This document shows, one piece after another, positions 1-6,400 of a DNA stretch of 54,069 bases. How positions within the stretch are numbered: position 1 is the stretch's first letter; each line of letters begins with the position of its first letter. Source of the stretch: a virus; IMG/VR virus record IMGVR_UViG_3300042691_027417, positions 1-54,069 of that record; one strand, written 5' to 3'. Both the position numbers and the translations under genes were made by a program. The notes beneath the pieces were generated by a model. That model ran no database searches. It saw only the letters and a list, made by a program, of their open reading frames with translations, and was not told the DNA's origin.

Positions 1-78
1 CATATATTTCAAATTTATTTTTTCAATTTAACATTAGTGTTGGCAACAACGCCAATACGCAAAACGTTATCGCCAATT

Positions 79-297
79 TTACTTGACGAATATCTTTACT
101 GGTTTAAGCGGATGTTGCTCAACTTCGGTTTTAATTATTCCTTTTAATGTTTCTGTGTTCTGATACTTCCAATTCGTTTCAGCAAATTCTGAATAAATTG
201 CTTGTATCAAACTTCTGACTTCTTGTTCAGAAAAAACTGGCGATAACACATTATTTGCGTCAGTGGGGTTTTCGTGCTTTTTTGAATCTGTCTGCAT
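79..297 (-). CDS. Small hypothetical protein (72 aa), last gene of the left cluster
   Basis: I do not recognise this protein. It is hydrophilic, with a central segment (roughly residues 22-50) that looks helical, and it has no signal peptide or membrane segment. It lies on the same strand as the other small genes of the left cluster, 82 bp after the 98-aa gene. The stop codon is followed within about 15 bases by the TAACG motif that follows most stops in this cluster. If the window is circular, the next gene downstream would be the DNA methyltransferase at the right edge. Confidence 0.55.
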   Translation of the reverse strand: MQTDSKKHENPTDANNVLSPVFSEQEVRSLIQAIYSEFAETNWKYQNTETLKGIIKTEVEQHPLKPVKIFVK

Positions 298-379
298 ATT
301 TTTAACTTTAGTTTTTTAAACAATCTTTGGTGGTGTAACGCCCCACCGAACGCAAATAATCGGAACGTTGTGCGTAATT
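298..379 (-). other. Structured spacer with cassette-junction-like motif
   Basis: This spacer sits between two small minus-strand genes. Read on the minus strand it has CAACG just after the stop of the 98-aa gene and a GGTGGGGCGTTAC segment about 20 bases further on. It resembles the spacers at 677-737 and 972-1122, which carry CGAAGG(A/T)GGGGATTAA after TAACG. It is more G+C-rich than the flanking genes. It may be a worn attC-type site, but a full paired hairpin is not visible here. Confidence 0.3.
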
Positions 380-676
380 TTAAGCACGACACAACCAATA
401 TAAGTTCCAAGTTTCACCGTCAATCATATCAACAACATTGTCGTTATCAATTGTATCAAACACCATTGGCTGTGTTGGCAACGGTTTTACAAGGTCGATT
501 TTGAAATAAACTTTTGCTTTCCAATTAATTTTGACTAAATCCCCTTTTTTGAATTTACATTTAGGGTTGTACCACATACGCTCCCAATCAACGTAACGGT
601 ATAAAAAACTACGCACAACAGCATATACCCAAAAGAGGGGCTGACGTGCAAAATTGAAGTTAAGTGCTTTTTTCAT
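380..676 (-). CDS. Hypothetical protein with SH3-like segment (98 aa)
   Basis: No family is recognised. The middle of the protein, KFKKGDLVKINWKAK at about residues 41-55, has the pattern of a small SH3-like beta barrel, and the C-terminal third is acidic and ends in WNLYWLCRA. The aromatic N-terminal stretch (residues 10-30) is amphipathic rather than a clear membrane helix. The gene stands alone between two structured spacers, like a single-gene cassette. Confidence 0.5.
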   Translation of the reverse strand: MKKALNFNFARQPLFWVYAVVRSFLYRYVDWERMWYNPKCKFKKGDLVKINWKAKVYFKIDLVKPLPTQPMVFDTIDNDNVVDMIDGETWNLYWLCRA

Positions 677-737
677 CTGTGTTTCTAAATTTAAAGTTTT
701 TACTGTTTAATCCCCTCCTTCGGGTAGCTGCATCACG
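677..737 (-). other. Structured spacer sharing a 16-bp repeat with 1086-1101
   Basis: On the minus strand the spacer opens with GCCTATAACG directly at the end of the 77-aa gene and then carries CGAAGGAGGGGATTAA (plus 707-722). The same 16-mer with one change (CGAAGGTGGGGATTAA) lies at 1086-1101 in the spacer two genes upstream. GTTATAGGCTATTTT at its right edge is the inverse of AAAACAGCCTATAAC at 984-998, so the 77-aa gene is bracketed by inverted repeats. Confidence 0.5.
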
Positions 738-971
738 TTATAGGCTATTTTTACAGCGCTCAACAAATACATCCAAGTCGTTAAATAATTCTGTTACCCA
801 TAATTTACAACCATCAATAGTTGTGTCGTAATTACTAATTTTGCCCCATCTAAACCACGCACCTCTGTCAGGTTCGGGTCTTATTATACCACAACTATTT
901 TCGTTGTAATACACTGCATAAACTAATTTATCTCCTTGAATTTCTTGTTTAAATTCTAATTTACCTTTCAT
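738..971 (-). CDS. Hypothetical protein (77 aa) bracketed by inverted repeats
   Basis: I do not recognise this protein. It is compact and aromatic-rich, with a pattern that suggests a small beta-rich fold (strands near residues 3-9, 16-22 and 55-62), and has no signal peptide. The stop codon lies inside the left inverted repeat (CGTTATAGGCT...). The matching repeat (AGCCTATAACAAACG) lies just upstream of the start, so the whole gene is one repeat-bounded unit. Confidence 0.5.
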   Translation of the reverse strand: MKGKLEFKQEIQGDKLVYAVYYNENSCGIIRPEPDRGAWFRWGKISNYDTTIDGCKLWVTELFNDLDVFVERCKNSL

Positions 972-988
972 ATTTATTAATTAAAACA

Positions 989-1122
989 GCCTATAACAAA
1001 CGCTATACAAAAGTAGGGCTGTGTGCTAAATTTGTACAGTTGTGCATCTAATTTGCTTTTGTGAGGTAAGCAAGGGTTGTGCATCTTAATCCCCACCTTC
1101 GTATATCGTCAACCGTTAGCGG
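989..1122 (-). other. attC-like recombination site candidate
   Basis: An imperfect inverted repeat joins CGCTATACAAAAGTAGGG (1001-1018) to CCCCACCTTCGTATATCG (1091-1108). Fourteen of 18 positions pair, and three of the others become G-T pairs on the minus strand. Outside this pair lie a 3-base-asymmetric unpaired stretch and then an outer pair, GCCTATAAC/GCTAAC. The loop is about 72 bases and the total about 134 bases. This order (outer core box, asymmetric spacer, inner box, variable loop) and length match integron attC sites, and the recombining strand would be the minus strand, in the same direction as the genes. No integron integrase is present. Assignment by architecture only. Confidence 0.45.
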
Positions 1123-1320
1123 TCATTGCCAACCAGTCTTCGAATCAACCTTGTCAACCAGCTCTTGACATTGCCCAGATTTATCAATAAGCGTACATAA
1201 CACAAGCATATATCTACACTCTTTTAGCATACTAATCAACTCTTGTGAAGGCAACGAACCGCTAACATCGGTTTTGCGTAATGCCTGCTTTTGTGCTTTA
1301 TTTAACTTTTGTTTTTCCAT
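1123..1320 (-). CDS. Small hypothetical protein (65 aa)
   Basis: I do not recognise this protein. It has a basic N-terminus (residues 1-16, rich in Lys and Gln) and a helical centre (residues 25-50, LPSQELISMLKECRYMLVLC) that contains two cysteines. It is a single gene between the spacer at 1321-1386 and the attC-like site at 989-1122, whose outer box begins at its stop codon. Confidence 0.5.
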   Translation of the reverse strand: MEKQKLNKAQKQALRKTDVSGSLPSQELISMLKECRYMLVLCTLIDKSGQCQELVDKVDSKTGWQ

Positions 1321-1386
1321 TTTGCTGTTGTTTTAAATTTAAGCATTAGTAATTCTATTACGGCACTAACGCAAAACCGTTTACCG
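1321..1386 (-). other. Short structured spacer, TAACG motif
   Basis: On the minus strand the stop of the 83-aa gene lies inside CTTATAACGG. This is followed by AAACGG, TTTT and GCGTTAGTGCCGT. ACGG...ACG and CGT...CCGT can pair in a short, bulged hairpin. It shares only the core motif with its neighbours. It could be a shortened cassette junction, or a weak terminator without a good T-run. Confidence 0.25.
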
Positions 1387-1638
1387 TTATAAGTTTTCGT
1401 CTAACAATTTGTTTACTGCTAACCAAGTTTCTTTAGTTTTAAAATAGATTTCCATTAAGCCTTGTCCTGCACCTTGTCTTAGGAAAGTTAAATCACAACC
1501 ATACAAGTCGGTATCATCTTTATAAAAATAATATCCTACAAAGTCAATCTGATTAAATGTAAACATAACACAATCGTCAGCGTAAATTTTCACTCTACCA
1601 TTGTATATTTTTAGTGAGTATTTTTGTGGTTTTGCCAT
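1387..1638 (-). CDS. Hypothetical protein (83 aa) coupled to the methyltransferase
   Basis: I recognise no family. The sequence alternates hydrophobic and polar residues in short strands (residues 6-12, 15-20, 24-36, 47-54), which suggests a small beta-sandwich or split-barrel fold. Its start codon overlaps the stop of the SAM methyltransferase by one base, so the two are very likely translated together from one message. Confidence 0.6.
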   Translation of the reverse strand: MAKPQKYSLKIYNGRVKIYADDCVMFTFNQIDFVGYYFYKDDTDLYGCDLTFLRQGAGQGLMEIYFKTKETWLAVNKLLDENL

Positions 1639-2213
1639 TATTTATTTTTATAAATTATACATTCAATTGAAAATTCTCCGTTAGCATGTTCTTCGGGCTT
1701 ATCGTGGTTAGTTGAGGTATCAATAACTTCTATATCAACTTTTACGTTTTTAGGTTTAGCTTCTCTTATACCACACCAAACAACACTAGATAAACTAAAT
1801 GTGCAAGGTGGCTCACAAGTATCTGGCAAATAAAAATATTTGTGATCCTCATTCCATTTACTAGGTAAAGTCTTTTTACGTTCATACAAATCTCTATGGG
1901 GTACTGAAATAAACACTACACCACCTTTTTTACATATTCTAAGCCAATTCTTTACTGCTGTAACCGGGTCGTTTAAATGCTCTAAAATGTGGCTTGCATA
2001 GACTGTATCAAACAATTCATCTTCGTATGCTTCCATTGTAGTTGCATCGCAAATGTCTTTATCGTGCATTTCCGCCCAATCGCATATCGGGTCAGCTCCA
2101 TCATAAGTATCTATTCTTCCTACTCCTACATCAATTACTTTTTTGCCTTCTATGTGACGAGCGTAAAACCCACTTTCTATTAGGCGCGGTTTTGCTTTTG
2201 TTGTTTCTGCCAT
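1638..2213 (-). CDS. SAM-dependent methyltransferase, class I
   Basis: A class I methyltransferase of the Methyltransf_11 type. Motif I is KVIDVGVGRID (residues about 25-35), the acidic end of strand 2 is near residues 44-56, and YASHILEHLNDP (about 72-83) is the usual post-motif with His-Leu-Glu-His. KKGGVVFISVPHRD (about 95-108) is the strand-5 region that precedes the substrate face. The C-terminal half contains DHKYFYLPDT and a cysteine-rich patch. The substrate is unknown; such phage enzymes may act on small molecules, glycans or proteins rather than DNA, since no DPPY-type motif is present. The gene follows the ribbon-helix-helix gene by one base and overlaps the next gene by one base. 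Confidence 0.8.
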   Translation of the reverse strand: MAETTKAKPRLIESGFYARHIEGKKVIDVGVGRIDTYDGADPICDWAEMHDKDICDATTMEAYEDELFDTVYASHILEHLNDPVTAVKNWLRICKKGGVVFISVPHRDLYERKKTLPSKWNEDHKYFYLPDTCEPPCTFSLSSVVWCGIREAKPKNVKVDIEVIDTSTNHDKPEEHANGEFSIECIIYKNK

Positions 2214-2214
2214 G

Positions 2215-2382
2215 TTATTTCTTAGGTTTAATTTTAAAAAAACTATTTAAAGCTGTTTCAGCCATATTAGTTATTGTCCTGTTTTCAACCAACGCTCTTC
2301 TTTCAATAGCTTTTACTAAATCTTCGGATGGGCTTAAAATTCTAATCTCTCTTCGTTTTTTGTTACTCGTTTCTTGTGTCAT
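2215..2382 (-). CDS. Ribbon-helix-helix (Arc/CopG-like) regulator, 55 aa
   Basis: This short gene reads M-TQETSNKKRREIRILSPS followed by helices at about residues 19-33 and 37-50. A basic N-terminus, one beta strand (REIRIL) and two short helices with NRTITNMAETAL is the layout of Arc/CopG/MetJ ribbon-helix-helix repressors, which bind DNA as dimers through the strand. It ends one base before the methyltransferase start and is the first gene of this operon, directly behind a promoter that overlaps the palindrome ACTTGCAAGT. Autoregulation is the natural inference. Fold call from pattern only. Confidence 0.65.
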   Translation of the reverse strand: MTQETSNKKRREIRILSPSEDLVKAIERRALVENRTITNMAETALNSFFKIKPKK

Positions 2383-2447
2383 AATTACTTGCTTTTTGAT
2401 TTGGCGAATATAGAATTGCTTTCCACAAATTTCCTAATTCCTACACA

Positions 2448-2475
2448 ATAATACTTGCAAGTGTCTTTAAGTCAA
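2448..2475 (-). promoter_or_regulatory. Promoter for the RHH-methyltransferase operon
   Basis: On the minus strand TTGACT is followed after 16 bases by TATTAT and then TG, so it fits both a general sigma-70 promoter and the Bacteroidetes TTG/TAnnTTTG form with one mismatch. It lies about 66 bases upstream of the ribbon-helix-helix start codon and behind a terminator that closes the preceding gene. Confidence 0.5.
2453..2462. promoter_or_regulatory. Operator candidate, 10-bp palindrome
   Basis: ACTTGCAAGT is a perfect palindrome placed in the spacer and -10 edge of the promoter at 2448-2475. A second CACTTG half-site occurs 15 bases upstream on the minus strand. Ribbon-helix-helix dimers often bind paired short half-sites over their own promoter, so this is a candidate operator for the first gene of the operon. 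Confidence 0.35.
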
Positions 2476-2484
2476 GTGAAAAAA

Positions 2485-2516
2485 AATAAGCCATCCGAAT
2501 TAACGAATGGCTTATT
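2485..2516 (-). terminator. Intrinsic terminator after the 88-aa gene
   Basis: AATAAGCCAT (2485-2494) pairs perfectly with ATGGCTTATT (2507-2516) across a 12-base loop. On the minus strand the stem is followed by a run of about eight T. It lies 24 bases downstream of the stop at 2540 and closes the virion block. Confidence 0.8.
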
Positions 2517-2539
2517 TTAAATGGTTTTTAGACTTAATA

Positions 2540-2806
2540 CTAAGTATTTAGTGCAGTAATCATTTGCGCTACAGTTCTATTTGCATAGTAGTAGTTTACA
2601 TCTGATGTCATTTGGTCTGCGCCAACTACAATTTCTGAATAAATCAGATTGTAGCTACTTGGTTGATACTTTCCAATCCATTTGCCATCACCATTTCTTA
2701 CCGGATTAACAGAACGAACATTTGATGTTTGGATTCCAACCGAAATTGGTGTTGTGTAAGTGGTTAGGTTTATCGCATAAACACTTACTGTTGTTAAAGC
2801 TGCCAT
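2540..2806 (-). CDS. Small probable virion protein (88 aa)
   Basis: I do not recognise this protein. It has no charged clusters, is rich in Thr, Ser, Val and Tyr, and alternates in the way of a beta protein (residues 4-26, 55-75), as do many small decoration or tail proteins. It has its own promoter (2836-2866) behind the ferritin gene and its own terminator (2485-2516), so it can be expressed separately and strongly. A structural role is inferred from this context alone. Confidence 0.55.
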   Translation of the reverse strand: MAALTTVSVYAINLTTYTTPISVGIQTSNVRSVNPVRNGDGKWIGKYQPSSYNLIYSEIVVGADQMTSDVNYYYANRTVAQMITALNT

Positions 2807-2835
2807 TTTATTTATTGGGTTTTAATTGTGAGCAA

Positions 2836-2866
2836 CAAATCTAAAGTATTGATTTATATTTTGCAA
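2836..2866 (-). promoter_or_regulatory. Bacteroidetes-type promoter for the 88-aa gene
   Basis: On the minus strand TTG (2864-2866) is followed after 20 bases by TAGATTTG (2836-2843), which matches the TAnnTTTG -7 element. It lies 30 bases upstream of the start codon, in the 66-bp gap after the ferritin gene. Confidence 0.6.
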
Positions 2867-2872
2867 GTTAAA

Positions 2873-3406
2873 TTATTGAACAATAGGTAATGGTACTTCC
2901 TCTTTTGCTTCATGTCCAAATATCCATTTCTCCATTTCTTTCTGATCATTTGCGTTTTTTGCTGAATCAATTTGAGAATACAAATCCGAATACTTTGCTA
3001 CTGCATCTTGTTGTATTGTTAGAAACTGCAATAAAAAGTTGTACGTTAAAAGGTCAATATCTAACATCTTACGAGTTATTTTTACATACTTGTCAGTTAC
3101 TTCGCTTTCTAACTCAAAGCCGTATTTAATTGCTCCTTTTAGGTCTTCTAGTTCTAAATCTGGTGCTGCTATCTTTGGCAATTTAGCTTCGTAACCTCTA
3201 CCGAGTAAATATTCAATGTGCTTACTTGCATGGCCTCGTTCTTCTTTGGCTTCATCGCTAAAATAATTTGCTGCCCTAAAGTAGCCATTATTTTGCATGC
3301 ACATAGCAATATAAGTCCAAGTGTAGCTTTGGTCAAATTCCAACTCTAATAGTTGATTTAATAGGCTTATAGCCTCTTCCTTTAAAGGGTACGTTAGTTT
3401 TTTCAT
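2873..3406 (-). CDS. Ferritin-like iron-storage protein
   Basis: A non-haem ferritin of normal length (177 aa). It can be laid on E. coli FtnA without gaps at the metal site with a constant offset of six. E23, E56, H59, E100 and Q133 fall on FtnA E17, E50, H53, E94 and Q127 (FtnA numbering from memory), and KEERGH matches the family's EExxH. The conserved site tyrosine (FtnA Y24) is replaced by W30, and the third-site glutamate near Q133 is not kept. Ferritins oxidise Fe(II) and store it in a 24-mer cage. The gene follows the giant protein by 15 bases and is in the late block, so the cage may form during virion production or be packaged. A rubrerythrin or Dps-like protein is less likely, given the ferritin spacing. 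Confidence 0.85.
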   Translation of the reverse strand: MKKLTYPLKEEAISLLNQLLELEFDQSYTWTYIAMCMQNNGYFRAANYFSDEAKEERGHASKHIEYLLGRGYEAKLPKIAAPDLELEDLKGAIKYGFELESEVTDKYVKITRKMLDIDLLTYNFLLQFLTIQQDAVAKYSDLYSQIDSAKNANDQKEMEKWIFGHEAKEEVPLPIVQ

Positions 3407-3421
3407 GGTTTTTTGTTTGGT

Positions 3422-6400
3422 TTATGGGAATGCTTTGTAAAAATTGTTTTTAAATTGTAAATATTTATTGTTTAAGAGATATGGTTTATCTGATGAATTT
3501 AATTCTATTAATAATTCAAAAGCAGATTGTTTTAAGTATTCAGGTATTTCAATACCAGCATTTACCTTCTCGCGCATTTGTTTTATTTTATCCTCAGTTT
3601 TATCAAATATTTTATGATTTTCAATTGTTTCAAGTTGTTCTTGAGTATATCCTCCTTTATGCTTTCTAACGTGAATATCATTATATAACTCTTGCCAATA
3701 TTTATTTTTTTCATAAAAATCTGTATAGTTTTTACCTGCTAATACATATTGCTCTTCTTGAAGGAATATTTGACTTCTTGATTTATCTTCTTTGTCAAAC
3801 CATTTTTGCTCTATTTTTCGAACTAACATATCTGGCACCTTACCAAATTGAGCTTTCATAAAATAATCAATTTTCATTGGAGATAAGCCCATTAGTTTGC
3901 CTAGATATTTTGATGTTTCAGTAGTGTATTGATTGTACTGATTCATTGGAGATTTAAAACTGATACCATAAGGTACTATTGGTCTTACATTAGGATAGGT
4001 TCTTACGTTAAACCCTGTTTCTAACAAAGGTTTTACTATTTGAGGTGCATAAGCCCAAGCTGCTTCTACAGGTTTCAATATGTTGAATTGCTGTGGAACT
4101 GCTACAGTGGTAGCATCTAAATAATCTTTAAAATTATAATGTGCCAAGCCTTTGTTTTGTAATATCATCATTTCGATAGGTGCTGATATTGTTCCAAACT
4201 CGTTACTAAACCTTATTCTAGTAAAACCTTTACCTCCAAATAATTTATTTGGCACATACACATACTTACCAAATTCGCTTGGTTCTTGCTCGGCCAACAT
4301 TCTTTTATCATCATCATCTGTCAATGCCATAGTTAACAATGTTTGGCTAATTTTAATAGCTACCAAGGCTGCACCAATAGTTGCTGTTCTTACTGGATCG
4401 TTTTTAGCTGTTTGAGCAAACTTAGATATTACTTGAATACTAGCATGGAAATAAGGAACTGCTCTTACTGTTGTTTTACCTACTTGTCCACCATAAGTGC
4501 CACTTTGTATAAATGGAACTGATACATGAGCTGCCATATACATTGCTACGTCATCCGAATAACCTTGGTCTTTTGCTCTTTTAAACTCAGCAAATCTAGT
4601 CATGTATTCAGAAGCGTTGCTTGGCATTTCTAATATCCCCAAAGTGAAATCGTCAATATTCTGAACAGCTTTTTTTATTAAATTTTTCTCAGTTATCGCT
4701 TTAATCATATCCTCTGGTGACATATTTTGATAGGCCGAAAGTGTTTGGGTACTTCCTCCTAATGCCAAATATTTTGCAAATAGATTTTGCTCGTCAAGTG
4801 ATAAATCTTTAATAGGAATATTCTTAATGCCATTAAACCATTTGCCAATAATAGCCATATTGTGCAAAATATCTATTGCCCTATTAGCTAAGTTTTTTAC
4901 TGAATAGGCTGCTTTATCTTTTGCATACGAAGCCATTTGAGGTATAACTCTCATTTGACTCCAACCTGGAATAAAACCTGTTTTAGTATTCATCCATGCT
5001 GAAATTGTATCAATAGGAATATTTACAAGTGGGAATAAAGGATTTGCCGAAGTTGTAAGCCTACTAAATAAACCTGATGCCTTAACTAATACAAAAGACA
5101 TAGTTTCAAGTTCTTTTGGTGTTAAGGTTTCCGCCAAAGCCACATATTCTGGTGCTGCCAAATAAAAACTTGGTTTGCCATTAGTTTTTACCATAACAAA
5201 TCCCTTTTTACCCATTTGAGGATAGCTAATTTGACCACTAATAGGATCAACTGCTCTTATGGTTTCTACTTTCTCAAATCTTCGCGCTAATTCTACATTA
5301 TCATTTCCAAGTGCTGCTAATCTTTGCCAAATCATATTTTGCATACCTTTATTCAAGGTTTCGGATATAAATTGGATTTGCGAATAAATAGGGTCAACTA
5401 TTGATAAATCGCTTCCTGACCTTTGCTTAAATGCGCTTACTTGTGATTGAGAACTTGTTCCTGGTGCTAATACATTGCTTGAAATGTCATCAATTATTAA
5501 TCTTTTAAATGAAGCATAAGTTTTATTTGCTTTGTACGCCTCGGCTTTTTCACTATCTAATAACCCTGATTTTTGAGCAAAATCAACTACAGCATTGTTT
5601 AATTTGTCGTAAATAGCAACAGGTCTTTCAAACTGATTTTCAAACATTCTAACTGTTGCTGTTACTTCTTGAATGTCAAAATTATCGTTTTTAATAATTT
5701 TTTTGAGTTTTTCAATACGAGCCGAAAGTTCATTTATTTCCTCAATCTCTTCTTTTGTTAAATCTTCTTCATTTTCAATGTTAGCTAGTATTTCTGCTAA
5801 CTCATTTTCCATTTCAGTTAAATAGTTGACATCACCAAGGTTTCTTCTTGCTACAAGGTATTGACTAAATTCTCTTTCTTTACCTTTGATAAGTTTTAGG
5901 TAATCTTTAACACTTGCTCCTACTTCTTTCCAATTACCATTACCATCTAGTGTTAAAGCGTGTTTATCGCCTGTAATCCAAGGAGCAATAATACCTGCTC
6001 GGCTTAACCATCTTAAATGTGCTACTTCTGCAGATTCTTCTGTTAAACCTGCGTCTGCAATATTATCAGCTCTTCTTAATGGCTCTGCCGAGTTTACCCA
6101 TCCATTTATAATTGATTGTGCCGGTGTAAATCCTTCATTTTTCTTAGTTACTTCTTCTCCACTAACTATTCTTGAACCTATTTTTTCATTAGGAGTTAAA
6201 TTAGAATACTCACCAATAAAATTGTTTAACTTACCAAGTAATTCTGTAAATTTAGGATGATAGTACAAACCAGTTGGTGCAATAAAATTATCTACCAAAA
6301 TTCCATAACGATTTGCAATGTCGGTTGGATCGGTTAAATAATGCTCCATTAACACTGCAATACCCTCTTCAACTCTTAAATAAAGGCTATGTTCTTTTTT

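Noticed and set aside
984-1091. A 35-aa minus-strand frame starting ATGCACAACCC inside the attC-like site
   Set aside because: It runs through the folded repeat and its composition follows the repeat. Short frames are common by chance in such sites.
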